The position numbers and the translations under genes are program-made. 43,153 nt of DNA from an uncultured Veillonella sp. (GTDB taxonomy: Bacteria > Bacillota > Negativicutes > Veillonellales > Veillonellaceae). Positions 16,579 through 24,974 of this stretch are shown here, piece after piece. The stretch is taken from the NCBI GenBank assembly GCA_934202095.1, contig CAKPXN010000007.1, forward strand, positions 1-43,153. The letters are read 5' to 3'. Each line of letters begins with the position of its first letter. Positions within the stretch are counted from its first letter, which is position 1. A model generated the notes under the pieces. It made no database searches, was not told the origin of the DNA, and saw nothing but the letters and a program-made list of their open reading frames with translations.

Positions 16579-17598
16579 ATGGCTAAACGAAAAGCATTTA
16601 TGAAGATTGTAAAGGAAAATGGACCTCTTGTGCTAGATGGTGCATTTGGTACAGAATTAGAGCGCCATGGATGTAATATTCATGATGAGTTGTGGTCGTC
16701 TAAGATGCTTATTGAAAATCCAGAAATCATCAAAAAAGTGCACATTTCCTACTTGGCCGTTGGTGCAGATATTATTGAAAGTTCTGGTTATCAAGCAACT
16801 GTAGCTGGATTTAAGGCTCATGGGTATGGTACAGAAGAAGCACTAGATTTGGTGAAGTTATCCGTTCGTTTAGCCGTGCAAGCACGCAATGAATTTTTAG
16901 AAGCTAAAGCGAATGATGCGCTTACATTGCGTGGTATTACCCTAGGCGAACAATTGCCAGATGGCAGTGTCCGCTACTTCTCTGAAGGGGCCTTACCAAA
17001 ACCATTGGTAGCGGCCTCTGTTGGCCCATATGGCGCTTTCTTAGCAGATGGATCGGAATATCGCGGTGATTATGGTGTACAAACTGAATATCTAGAAGTG
17101 TTCCATATTCCACGCATAGCATTATTCTGCGAAGAAAATCCAGATGTATTGGCTTGTGAAACGGTGCCGTGCTATGATGAGGCTATCGCTATTGCGCGTA
17201 CCTTGTGTGATCCGCTTACGACAAAAGGCATTCCTGCATGGATTTCCTTTTCCTGCAAAGATGAACATCATATTTCAAGCGGGGAAACCATCATTAAATG
17301 CGCTGATATGATTGATAAGGTGCGTCAAGTGACGGGGATAGGTATCAACTGTACAGCGCCAGAATATGTAGAGTCCTTAATCAAAGACATTCGTTCTGTT
17401 ACAAACAAACCAATTGCCGTATATCCAAATCTTGGTGAAATCTATGATGGAGAAACTAAAACATGGTCAGGCGGACAACAAAGCTTCATTGATTATGTTG
17501 ATGTATGGCGCAAGGCTGGTGCCAATATAATTGGTGGATGTTGCCGAACAAATCCTGATATCATTCGTGAAGTTGCAAAACAAATACATGTAAAATAA
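16579..17598 (+). CDS. mmuM: homocysteine S-methyltransferase
   Basis: This 339-residue zinc enzyme of the Pfam S-methyl_trans family is slightly longer than E. coli MmuM (about 310). It transfers a methyl group from S-methylmethionine or SAM to homocysteine, giving methionine. Motifs are PLVLDGAFGTELERHG at the N-terminus, ADIIESSGYQAT, ACETVPCYDEA, the zinc ligand Cys in GIGINCTAPEYV, and the second ligand pair in NIIGGCCRTNPD. An insertion (about residues 112-135, ALTLRGITLGEQLPDGSVRY) accounts for the extra length. The start lies 8 bases after the relic stop with a modest GGTGATG site. There is no methylmethionine permease beside it; the relic upstream may be what remains of a transporter. 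Confidence 0.9.
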   Translation: MAKRKAFMKIVKENGPLVLDGAFGTELERHGCNIHDELWSSKMLIENPEIIKKVHISYLAVGADIIESSGYQATVAGFKAHGYGTEEALDLVKLSVRLAVQARNEFLEAKANDALTLRGITLGEQLPDGSVRYFSEGALPKPLVAASVGPYGAFLADGSEYRGDYGVQTEYLEVFHIPRIALFCEENPDVLACETVPCYDEAIAIARTLCDPLTTKGIPAWISFSCKDEHHISSGETIIKCADMIDKVRQVTGIGINCTAPEYVESLIKDIRSVTNKPIAVYPNLGEIYDGETKTWSGGQQSFIDYVDVWRKAGANIIGGCCRTNPDIIREVAKQIHVK

Positions 17599-17601
17599 AT
17601 G

Positions 17602-17631
17602 AGAGGGGCTGTTTAGATACAGTCCCTCTTT
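17602..17631 (+). terminator. intrinsic terminator of mmuM
   Basis: AGAGGGGCTGT pairs with ACAGTCCCTCT (one G-U) and is followed by TTTC, directly after the mmuM stop. Confidence 0.8.
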
Positions 17632-17638
17632 CATGTAC

Positions 17639-17672
17639 AAAAAAAGAAGGTCATCCTTCAGATAACCTTCTT
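17639..17672 (-). terminator. terminator of the tRNA-Ser gene (minus strand)
   Basis: Read on the minus strand, AAGAAGGTTATC pairs with GATGACCTTCTT and runs into seven T. It lies 5 bases beyond the tRNA 3' end. Confidence 0.88.
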
Positions 17673-17677
17673 ATATG

Positions 17678-17768
17678 TGGCGGAGAGACAGGGATTTGAA
17701 CCCTGGGTACGGTATAACCGCACACATGATTTCCAATCATGCTCCTTCAGCCGCTCGGACACCTCTCC
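17678..17768 (-). tRNA. tRNA-Ser (anticodon GGA)
   Basis: Read on the minus strand this is a 91-base class II tRNA with encoded CCA. The acceptor arms are GGAGAGG and CTCTCC, and the D-arm is followed by anticodon stem CATGA/TCATG with loop TTGGAAA, giving anticodon GGA (decodes UCC/UCU). A long variable arm (TGCGGTTATACCGTA) and GGTTCAAATCC in the T-arm confirm a serine tRNA. It is transcribed alone from its own promoter to its own terminator. Confidence 0.97.
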
Positions 17769-17799
17769 ATGTATTCTGTTGTGTAACAGGTACTTGTAT

Positions 17800-17828
17800 A
17801 GTATATGAAAAAGTTAGATTTATGTCAA
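17800..17828 (-). promoter_or_regulatory. strong promoter of tRNA-Ser
   Basis: On the minus strand, a consensus TTGACA (complement of 17823-17828), 17 bases, and TATACT (complement of 17800-17805) lie about 32 bases before the tRNA 5' end. Confidence 0.85.
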
Positions 17829-17867
17829 GAACAAAATAGTAGAATTGTTATAGTTTCATAAGAGATT

Positions 17868-17895
17868 TAAAAAGCCGCCCCGAAGGACGGCTTTT
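17868..17895 (-). terminator. terminator of the flavodiiron protein gene (minus strand)
   Basis: Minus-strand AAAAGCCGTCC and GGGCGGCTTTT pair around a TTCG-type tetraloop and lead into a T tract just after the stop codon. Confidence 0.9.
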
Positions 17896-17902
17896 ATGTA
17901 TA

Positions 17903-19138
17903 TTATAATACTTCTTTAATTTCTTGTGCATCGATGGATGCTTTGATATCGTCTGCCATTTTTTCGATTAATGGGATATCTTCTTCTTTTAAAGAGGATT
18001 TGATATCAAGAGGTTGGGATACGATTTCAATGTCTTTGAAGTCGTTTTCGAAGTGAGCAACCATTGTTTTCATTGCAGCGGAAGCCCAGGAATGGTTACC
18101 GATGATGGATACCTTATGGTTTTGGAAGTTAAGAGCTTTCAACTCGTGAATGAAGTTTTCCATAGTAAGGTATAGGTTCAAGTTATATGTTGGGGCAATT
18201 GTTACCAAGTTTGTATATTTCCAAGCATCAGCGATGATGTAGGAAGCATTCGTTTTGGAAACGTCGTAGATTTTAATATCTGTAACGCCGCGTTTAGACA
18301 ATTGTTTAGCCAATTGTTGAGCGATGTCACGAGTGTTGCCATACATGGAACCGAAAGCGATAACAACACCTTTTTTCTCAGCTGTATAGCTGGACCAGTG
18401 CAAGTATTTGTGCAAGATATATTCAATCGTTTCAGGTGTACGCCAGATTGGACCATGAAGTGGAGCAATGCGTTTTATGTCAAGGCCGGAAACCTTGCGA
18501 ATCGCATTTTGTACTTGCGGACCATATTTACCAACGATGTTTGTATAGTAACGACGAGCTTCGTCTTCATAAGTTGCTATGAAATCAGTTTGGTCAGCAA
18601 AGATGTTGCCGTTGATTGTACCGAATGTACCGAATGCGTCAGCAGAGAACAATGTACCTGTAGATTTTTCATAAGTACAAGTTACTTCTGGCCAGTGAAC
18701 CATAGGCATTGTGTAGGATACAAGAGTATGTTTACCTAAGCAAATTTCGTCGCCTTCTTTTACTGTGTAGTATTGATCAGGCTTTGGTGTGCGATAGAAT
18801 TGTTCGAACATACGGAAAGTTGTAGCATTACCAACCATTTTACAATTTGGATAACGTTCCAAAGTTTCCAACAATGTTTGGCAGTGGTCAGGTTCCATAT
18901 GGTTTACGATGATGTAATCAAGTTCACGACCGTTTAAAAGGTGGGATAAGTTGTCGAAATATTCTTCGCGAATTTCTGCGTCAACAGAGTCTACAACACA
19001 AGTTTTTTCATCGTCGATGAAATAGCTGTTGTAGCTTACACCATTTGGAATAGGGAATAAGTTTTCAAAACGTTCAGTTGTCCAATCATTACTACCAATC
19101 CAGTAGATATTATGGGTCATTTTTTGAGCACAATGCAT
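17903..19138 (-). CDS. flavodiiron protein (A-type flavoprotein, O2/NO reductase)
   Basis: This 411-residue cytoplasmic protein has a beta-lactamase-like diiron domain (about 1-255) followed by a flavodoxin domain (about 256-405). All seven expected iron ligands are present: H80, E82, D84 and H85 in NHMEPDH, H148, D167 and H228 (PLHGPIW). The FMN loop is FGSMYGNTRD (about 262-271). There is no rubredoxin or flavin-reductase extension, so it is a class A protein needing an external rubredoxin-type donor, which is not encoded nearby. Such enzymes reduce O2 to water or NO to N2O and protect anaerobes. The start has an AAAGGA-type site 8 bases upstream. Confidence 0.93.
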   Translation of the reverse strand: MHCAQKMTHNIYWIGSNDWTTERFENLFPIPNGVSYNSYFIDDEKTCVVDSVDAEIREEYFDNLSHLLNGRELDYIIVNHMEPDHCQTLLETLERYPNCKMVGNATTFRMFEQFYRTPKPDQYYTVKEGDEICLGKHTLVSYTMPMVHWPEVTCTYEKSTGTLFSADAFGTFGTINGNIFADQTDFIATYEDEARRYYTNIVGKYGPQVQNAIRKVSGLDIKRIAPLHGPIWRTPETIEYILHKYLHWSSYTAEKKGVVIAFGSMYGNTRDIAQQLAKQLSKRGVTDIKIYDVSKTNASYIIADAWKYTNLVTIAPTYNLNLYLTMENFIHELKALNFQNHKVSIIGNHSWASAAMKTMVAHFENDFKDIEIVSQPLDIKSSLKEEDIPLIEKMADDIKASIDAQEIKEVL

Positions 19139-19223
19139 AGTAATATCCTTTCCTTACACATATGTATATACATAACTAACCTCATCCATGTGATGACGGT
19201 TTAATTAATTATATTGACATCTT

Positions 19224-19265
19224 ATAATACAGTTTTTTTTGAAAAAAATCAATATATCGATATAT
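19224..19265 (-). promoter_or_regulatory. promoter and palindromic operator candidate of the flavodiiron gene
   Basis: On the minus strand, TTGATT (complement of 19247-19252), a 17-base T/A-run spacer and TATTAT (complement of 19224-19229). The perfect 14-bp palindrome ATATATCGATATAT (19252-19265) abuts the -35 box, where an activator or repressor of a stress gene would bind. No FNR-type half-sites fit cleanly. Confidence 0.5.
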
Positions 19266-19326
19266 GTCAATGTGTTATAACTGTGATAACCTTCACATAA
19301 TAGACTATGTATGGTGAAAGCTGTAA

Positions 19327-19356
19327 ATATAGCCCATTCCGTAGAATGGGCCATAT
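19327..19356 (-). terminator. hairpin after purL (weak intrinsic terminator)
   Basis: On the minus strand, ATATGGCCCATTC pairs with GAATGGGCTATAT (one G-U) 3 bases after the purL stop. The following TTTACAG is a poor T tract, so termination may be partial. Confidence 0.6.
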
Positions 19357-19359
19357 AGA

Positions 19360-22300
19360 TTATTTAAAGTATTTTACGCCGGATGTGAAGATTGGCATTT
19401 CTAAGTTGCCTGGAATATTTTTGCTAATATCTGCACCACAACGTTCGGAGTGCGCCATTTTACCAAATACGCGGCCATCAGGACTATAAATACCTTCAAT
19501 AGCAGCTACGGATTGGTTAGGATTAAAGCGTCCATCCATGGATGCAATACCATCAAAGTCGACATATTGTGTAGCGATTTGACCAGTTTTATTGAATTCC
19601 AATACTTGTTGAGGAGATGCAATAAAGCGACCTTCACCGTGAGAAATAGGAACTGTATAAATTTCGCCAGCCTTAGCTTCGCACATCCAAGGAGATTTTG
19701 TAGAAATAACCTTAGTGTTAGCCATGCGAGATACGTGGCGACCGATGGTATTGTATGTCAAGGTAGGGTGATCTGCCGTTAATGTTTCAATATGGCCGCC
19801 AGGCAATAAGCCTAATTTAATCAATGCTTGGAAACCATTACAGATACCGAGAACGAGACCATCTTGTTTGTAGAGTAAATTTTCAAGGCCTTCTGCAAGA
19901 TATGGATTGCGGAATAGGGTGGCCATGAATTTACCGGACCCATCTGGTTCGTCGCCGCCGCTAAATCCACCAGGGAACATAAGAATTTGAGACTCTGCTA
20001 ATTTAGCTTTGATTACGTCAATAGATTCTTTTAATTGTTCTGGCGTTTGGTTGCGAATAAGTACGATGTCTGCAATAGCACCAGCGCGTTCAAATGCACG
20101 AGCGGAATCGAATTCGCAGTTAGTACCAGGGAATACAGGGATAAGTACCTTTGGTTTGGCACCTAAGGAGGTACTGCGAGGTTTTGCGTGTTGATCGTGA
20201 ATGTAGGCTACTGCTTCACCGGTACCAGATTTTGCTTCCAATGGGAAGATATCCGCTAACGGTTTTTCGTATGCTTTTTCAATTTCCTCAAGTGTTACAG
20301 AGTGTCCATTCCATTCGATAACTGGAGCATCTTGGGTAACTGCTATAACGCGAACATCGGATAATTCAAGTAAATGGTTAACCGCTGTAATATCTACTTC
20401 TACGATGAAAGAGCCGATAGCCGGTTGGAAAATTGCTCGTTCTGCATATTTGTCGAATTTAACGCCAATTCTATTGCCCAGAGCCATTTTGGAAACTGCT
20501 TCAGGAATGCCACCTTGGTCTACTACATAGGCAGAGTATACACGGCCTTTTTCGATTTCTTCTTGTAAGATATCACAATTTTCCTTGAAGTGATCCCAGT
20601 CAGGTGTATCGTTGTATGTACGAGGTACATCAAAGTATACGAGGCGATGGTTAGGACCCTTCAAATCTTGGCCTACAATATTTTTAACAGGTGCTGTTAC
20701 CGCTGCGAAGGATACGAGGGTAGGAGGCACTGTTAAATCCATAAATGTGCCACTCATGGAATCCTTGCCACCAATCGCACCGATTTCAAGTTCCTTTTGT
20801 GCTTTGTACGCACCGAGAAGAGCGGCTACAGGTTTACCCCAAGATTCTTTAGAGTGTAAACGTTCAAAATACTCTTGCAATGTTAAGTATGCATCTTGAC
20901 GACGGCCACCGAGAGCTACTAGTTTTGCAACGGATAATAGAACCGCATATTGTGCACCATGGTATGGGCTCCATGCAGATAATTCAGGTACAAAGCCGTG
21001 TGTCATGATACTAGCGGTCGTTGTTTCACCGTGAAGCACTGGTAATTTTGCAACCATACCTTGGGTAGGTGTTTTTTGGTATTTACCGCCAAATGGCATG
21101 AGCACTGTGTTGGCACCAACTGTGCTGTCAAAGCGTTCAGCAAGACCTTGTTGAGAAGCAGTGTTTAATGTAGATACTGCATTGAGCCATTGTTCTTTAA
21201 AGTTATCGGCACTTGCAGAACCGCGGCGGAAATAGGATTTTTCTGTAGGAGCCGTAACTACGGCTTCTTGTTGTTGACTAGCTCCATTTGTATTTAAGAA
21301 ATCACGACTAATATCAACAATCGTTTCGCCGCGCCATGTCATGATGAGTCGATTAGTATCGGTTACATCAGCAACTACAGTACATTCAAGATTTTCTTCA
21401 TCACAATACTTCATAAATGCATCTACATCATTTGGTGCGATAACGCAAGCCATGCGTTCTTGGGATTCGGAAATAGCGAGTTCTGTACCATCGAGACCGT
21501 CGTATTTTTTAGGTACTAAGTCAAGGTTGATGGTAACGCCATCTGTTAGTTCACCGATGGCTACGGAAACACCACCAGCACCAAAGTCATTACAACGTTT
21601 GATGAGTGTTGTTACCTCAGGGCGACGGAATAGGCGTTGAATTTTACGTTCTGTAAGCGCATTCCCTTTTTGAACCTCTGCACCACATGTAGCGAGGGAT
21701 TCTAATGTATGTTCCTTAGAAGAACCTGTAGCACCACCGCAGCCATCACGACCTGTTTTACCACCGAGTAGTACGATGATATCACCTGGTGTTGGTACTT
21801 CGCGGCGTACTTGATCACGCGGAGCAGCACCGATAACGGCACCGATTTCCATGCGTTTAGCTACATAACCTGGATGATAGTATTCTTTAACTTCGCCCGT
21901 AGCAAGGCCGATTTGGTTACCATAGGAGGAATAGCCACGTGCCGCATCAACCGTAATTTTTCGTTGTGGCAATTTACCCTCTAACGTATCTGCTAATGGT
22001 GTGCGAGGGTCTCCACTACCAGTGATGCGCATAGCTTGATATACATAAGAACGACCACTTAATGGATCCCGGATACAACCGCCAAGGCATGTAGCAGCGC
22101 CGCCGAATGGCTCGATTTCCGTTGGGTGATTGTGAGTTTCGTTTTTGAACAATAAGAGCCATTCTTCTTCTTTGCCATCTACATCAACGGGAACGATGAT
22201 GGTACATGCATTGATTTCTTCGGATTCATCAAGGTTCGTTAGACCGCCTACATGACGCAATTCTTTTACAGCTAATGTGGCCATATCCATGAGAGAACGA

Positions 22301-23103
22301 GCTTTCACCTTTGTGGTATATAACAAATTGCGACCTTCAGTATATTCTTCAAGTGCTTCCTTGATTGGTTCTGTGAAACGGCTGTCTTCAATCGTGATAT
22401 CCGTTAACTCTGTCATAAATGTAGTATGGCGGCAGTGGTCAGACCAATATGTATCGAATAAGCGAATTTCTGTAATCGTTGGATTTCGTTTTTCTACATT
22501 TTTGTATTGCTCTTGAATTAATTTGATATCCGCCAATGTCATAGCGAGTCCATATTCGCTAATCATATGTTGTAGTGCATCGTCTGACATTTCTGTAAAA
22601 CCGTCGATGATAGCTACATCTTCAGGCTCTTCTAGCTTAAGTGCCAAGGTATCAGGTAACTCGAGACTTGCTTCTCTAGAATCAACAGGATTGATGTAAT
22701 ATTGTTTGATTGATTCTTTTTCTTCGTCTGTAAAAGTACCTTCTATAACAAATACTCTTGCACAACGAACGGTATGACCTGTTGTAAGGGTGAGCATGGA
22801 AATACATTGCTCCGCACTGTCTGCACGTTGATCGTACTGTCCTGGCACATATTCAATAGCAAAGACAAAAGCATTTGCTGGAATATCTAATGTTTCTGCT
22901 ACTAAATCAACAGGTGGTTCAGAAAAAATCAAATGTTTAGCCTTTTGTAATGCGTCATCGCTAAGATTTTCTACATCATAACGTTCATAGATTTGCACGG
23001 CTGTAGCTGGTACATGTAATTCTTGCTGTAATGTAGCTAGTACATGTGCTGCTTCATTAGCAAAAGCATCACGTTTTCTTACAAATAGTCGTTGAATAGC
23101 CAT
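19360..23103 (-). CDS. purL: phosphoribosylformylglycinamidine synthase, single-chain form
   Basis: This 1247-residue enzyme converts FGAR, glutamine and ATP to FGAM (fourth step of purine synthesis). One chain holds the N-terminal and linker domains, the two AIRS-like ATP-binding halves (FKNETHNHPTEIEPFGGAAT in the first; GGKDSMSGTF in the second) and a C-terminal class I glutaminase domain (from about 1030, KVLIPVFPGTNCEFDSARAF). The glutaminase triad is visible as C1088 (GICNGFQ), H1155 and E1157 (HGEGRF). This is the large PurL usual in Proteobacteria and some Clostridia rather than the PurS/Q/L complex of Bacillus. AGGAGG precedes the start. It is separate from the other pur genes and divergent from a LysR-type regulator. 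Confidence 0.97.
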   Translation of the reverse strand: MAIQRLFVRKRDAFANEAAHVLATLQQELHVPATAVQIYERYDVENLSDDALQKAKHLIFSEPPVDLVAETLDIPANAFVFAIEYVPGQYDQRADSAEQCISMLTLTTGHTVRCARVFVIEGTFTDEEKESIKQYYINPVDSREASLELPDTLALKLEEPEDVAIIDGFTEMSDDALQHMISEYGLAMTLADIKLIQEQYKNVEKRNPTITEIRLFDTYWSDHCRHTTFMTELTDITIEDSRFTEPIKEALEEYTEGRNLLYTTKVKARSLMDMATLAVKELRHVGGLTNLDESEEINACTIIVPVDVDGKEEEWLLLFKNETHNHPTEIEPFGGAATCLGGCIRDPLSGRSYVYQAMRITGSGDPRTPLADTLEGKLPQRKITVDAARGYSSYGNQIGLATGEVKEYYHPGYVAKRMEIGAVIGAAPRDQVRREVPTPGDIIVLLGGKTGRDGCGGATGSSKEHTLESLATCGAEVQKGNALTERKIQRLFRRPEVTTLIKRCNDFGAGGVSVAIGELTDGVTINLDLVPKKYDGLDGTELAISESQERMACVIAPNDVDAFMKYCDEENLECTVVADVTDTNRLIMTWRGETIVDISRDFLNTNGASQQQEAVVTAPTEKSYFRRGSASADNFKEQWLNAVSTLNTASQQGLAERFDSTVGANTVLMPFGGKYQKTPTQGMVAKLPVLHGETTTASIMTHGFVPELSAWSPYHGAQYAVLLSVAKLVALGGRRQDAYLTLQEYFERLHSKESWGKPVAALLGAYKAQKELEIGAIGGKDSMSGTFMDLTVPPTLVSFAAVTAPVKNIVGQDLKGPNHRLVYFDVPRTYNDTPDWDHFKENCDILQEEIEKGRVYSAYVVDQGGIPEAVSKMALGNRIGVKFDKYAERAIFQPAIGSFIVEVDITAVNHLLELSDVRVIAVTQDAPVIEWNGHSVTLEEIEKAYEKPLADIFPLEAKSGTGEAVAYIHDQHAKPRSTSLGAKPKVLIPVFPGTNCEFDSARAFERAGAIADIVLIRNQTPEQLKESIDVIKAKLAESQILMFPGGFSGGDEPDGSGKFMATLFRNPYLAEGLENLLYKQDGLVLGICNGFQALIKLGLLPGGHIETLTADHPTLTYNTIGRHVSRMANTKVISTKSPWMCEAKAGEIYTVPISHGEGRFIASPQQVLEFNKTGQIATQYVDFDGIASMDGRFNPNQSVAAIEGIYSPDGRVFGKMAHSERCGADISKNIPGNLEMPIFTSGVKYFK

Positions 23104-23153
23104 ATAGCCTCCTGTAATATGCAGAATAAATGAGTTCTGGTGTTGACAAGATA

Positions 23154-23182
23154 AGTATAGTCGGTCTAGACTTATAAGTAAA
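23154..23182 (-). promoter_or_regulatory. purL promoter
   Basis: On the minus strand, TTTACT (complement of 23177-23182), 17 bases, and TATACT (complement of 23154-23159), about 50 bases before the purL start. The weak -35 box, overlapped by the first ACTTATA repeat, suits activator control. Confidence 0.5.
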
Positions 23183-23219
23183 GATAATCTTACTTATATA
23201 AAGATTAATGCTACTTATA
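23170..23219. promoter_or_regulatory. phased ACTTATA repeats between purL and the LysR-type gene (candidate operator)
   Basis: ACTTATA occurs at 23170, 23192 and 23213, spaced 22 and 21 bases (two helical turns). The first copy is part of the perfect palindrome ACTTATAAGT (23170-23179). ATAAGTAA (23174-23181) and TTACTTAT (23190-23197) also form an inverted repeat with an 8-base gap. The first site overlaps the purL -35 box and the others lie upstream of it, as for LysR-type activators that bind as tetramers. Confidence 0.5.
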
Positions 23220-23347
23220 AATATGAAGTTTTCATGAAGGTCATAAGACCAAAATTTCATAAACCGCAACAATAGTATCTTGTGTTGAGTGAAAAGTAGA
23301 ATAATAATGTATTACTATACTATTAGTATATAACAGAGGAGGATAAA

Positions 23348-24253
23348 ATGGCAGTATCAGCAGATCTATATAGATCATTTTTAGGAGTAGGGTTGTATTT
23401 GTCATTTTCTCGTGCTGCAAAAGAGTTAGGTGTTTCGCAGTCCGCAATCAGTCAAAGTATCAAACAATTAGAAGGCGAATTAAAAATGCCTTTATTTGTG
23501 CGCACTACCAAATCGGTAGCATTTACGCCAGAAGGCAAAGAATTATTCGATACAGTAGCCAAAGCCTTTTCCATTCTAGATAATGGGATTACACAATTAC
23601 AAGAACGGGTGAATCAAGCTTATGAAAGCTTGAATATTGCTGCTACAGATACACTATGTCGTCATTTCTTGTTGCCTTACTTTCATAAATGGCAATTGCA
23701 AGAAAATCAAATTGGCTTGCATATCATAAATAGACCATCCCCAGACTGTGTGGAAATGGTCATTAATAAAGAAGTGCAGTTAGCTGTAGTTAATGACTAC
23801 GAAGGGTTGCGTAGCAATACACAATTAGAAGTTACTACCTTGGCGAGCATCCAAGATATCTTTGTGGGCGGCCATGAATATAAAGGGGCAGGCTTCTTTG
23901 ACCAAGGCCGCTTGCTCAGTGAGCCTATGCTTTTATTACAAAAGGGAACAGCTAGCCGTACCTTCTTTGATGAAGTAACGCATGGTGCTTGTAGTAAACC
24001 GCGTTTTGAATTGAGTAGTGTAGACGTTCTCCTCGATCTTGTGGAAATTAACATGGGGATCGCTATGTTGCCAAGTAATGTGGTGCAAGAAAAAATGCAA
24101 GAAGGTACTGTCGTAAAAATTGATACAGATATTCCTGTGCCAACGCGAGATATCGTACTTGTTCGGTCACGTCTTGTTCCACAATCCGAAGGCGCTGCTA
24201 GATTTACAAATTTATTGACTAATCGTGAAGATAAACGGGACAAAGTTTTATAA
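23348..24253 (+). CDS. LysR-type transcriptional regulator, divergent from purL
   Basis: The 301-residue protein has the normal LTTR length. The N-terminal winged HTH spans about 15-65 (FSRAAKELGVSQSAISQSIK, followed by QLEGELKMPLFVRT) and the linker helix follows. The effector domain (about 90-295) has the two-lobed periplasmic-binding fold, with VELV-like NINMGIAMLPSNVVQE near the end. GAGGAGG precedes the ATG. LTTRs usually regulate the divergent neighbour, here purL, and themselves. The effector cannot be read; a purine intermediate, nucleotide or glycine/glutamine-linked signal would fit. An in-house terminator separates it from xpt. Confidence 0.88.
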   Translation: MAVSADLYRSFLGVGLYLSFSRAAKELGVSQSAISQSIKQLEGELKMPLFVRTTKSVAFTPEGKELFDTVAKAFSILDNGITQLQERVNQAYESLNIAATDTLCRHFLLPYFHKWQLQENQIGLHIINRPSPDCVEMVINKEVQLAVVNDYEGLRSNTQLEVTTLASIQDIFVGGHEYKGAGFFDQGRLLSEPMLLLQKGTASRTFFDEVTHGACSKPRFELSSVDVLLDLVEINMGIAMLPSNVVQEKMQEGTVVKIDTDIPVPTRDIVLVRSRLVPQSEGAARFTNLLTNREDKRDKVL

Positions 24254-24262
24254 ATATAAATT

Positions 24263-24305
24263 AAAAACACACTTTATTCTTTTTTTCAATAAAGTGTGTT
24301 TTTTT
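24263..24305 (+). terminator. intrinsic terminator after the LysR-type gene
   Basis: AAAAACACACTTTATT pairs perfectly with AATAAAGTGTGTTTTT around a T-rich loop. The A run on the left could also make it work in reverse. Confidence 0.9.
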
Positions 24306-24306
24306 G

Positions 24307-24336
24307 TTGACCCTAAGTGTTGATTTACGTTAAAAT
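24307..24336 (+). promoter_or_regulatory. xpt promoter
   Basis: TTGACC (24307-24312), an 18-base spacer and TAAAAT (24331-24336) leave a leader of only about 25 bases. This excludes a guanine riboswitch like the one that precedes xpt in Bacillus. Confidence 0.5.
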
Positions 24337-24366
24337 TTAAAGATAGTTATGCGGAGGTAAAACGAA

Positions 24367-24942
24367 ATGGAATTATTAAAACAACGCATTCGTGAAGAAG
24401 GTATTGTCTTAAACAATCGTGTATTAAAAGTTGATAGTTTTTTGAATCACCAAATCGATCCACATTTATTTAAAGCTATTGGTAAAGAAATTGCTGACCG
24501 CTATCGTGATGCTGGTGTTCAACGTATTGTTACCATTGAAGCATCTGGTATTGCCTTGGCATTGATGGCTGCTCTTGAACTAGATGTGCCATTAGTATTT
24601 GCTCGTAAGAAAAAATCTATTCTTATGGTCGATGATGTATATCATTCTGTTGTATATTCTTATACAAAAGAAGAAAATTATGACATTACAATTTCTAAAA
24701 AATTCTTGCCAGCAGGCGAAAAAGTTTTAATTATTGATGACTTCTTGGCATCTGGTGAAGCAGCTATGGGGCTTGCTAAACTTGTAAAAGATGCAGGTGA
24801 TGAAGTGGTTGGTATGGCAATTGCTATTGAAAAATCTTTCCAACCAGGTCGTGAACGCCTAGAAAATGCTGGTTTCCGTGTTGAATCTTTAGTGCGCATC
24901 AAAGAATTTAAAGATAATAAATGTGTTTTTATAGAGGACTAG
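24367..24942 (+). CDS. xpt: xanthine phosphoribosyltransferase
   Basis: This 191-residue cytoplasmic salvage enzyme makes XMP from xanthine and PRPP. The N-terminal sequence MELLKQRIREEGIVLNNRVL, FLNHQIDP and IEASGIALALM are typical of Xpt. The PRPP loop is VLIIDDFLASGEAAMGL (about 119-135). The length matches the Bacillus enzyme (194). GCGGAGG precedes the start. It begins a unit with two YbjN-like genes, and sits between the LysR-type gene and the de novo purine operon. Confidence 0.93.
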   Translation: MELLKQRIREEGIVLNNRVLKVDSFLNHQIDPHLFKAIGKEIADRYRDAGVQRIVTIEASGIALALMAALELDVPLVFARKKKSILMVDDVYHSVVYSYTKEENYDITISKKFLPAGEKVLIIDDFLASGEAAMGLAKLVKDAGDEVVGMAIAIEKSFQPGRERLENAGFRVESLVRIKEFKDNKCVFIED

Positions 24943-24974
24943 TCCTATAGTTTTTTGCGGAGAGAGGTAGAATA

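Noticed and set aside
18302..18739. A 145-codon plus-strand open frame inside the flavodiiron gene
   Set aside because: It is fully antisense to a gene with all active-site residues conserved and has no start signals of its own.
23797..24270. A 157-codon minus-strand open frame inside the LysR-type gene
   Set aside because: It is antisense to a well-recognised regulator, its translation is basic and serine-rich, and it has no binding site.
24304..24366. Guanine riboswitch before xpt
   Set aside because: The leader after the promoter is only about 25 bases and lacks the conserved purine aptamer core.
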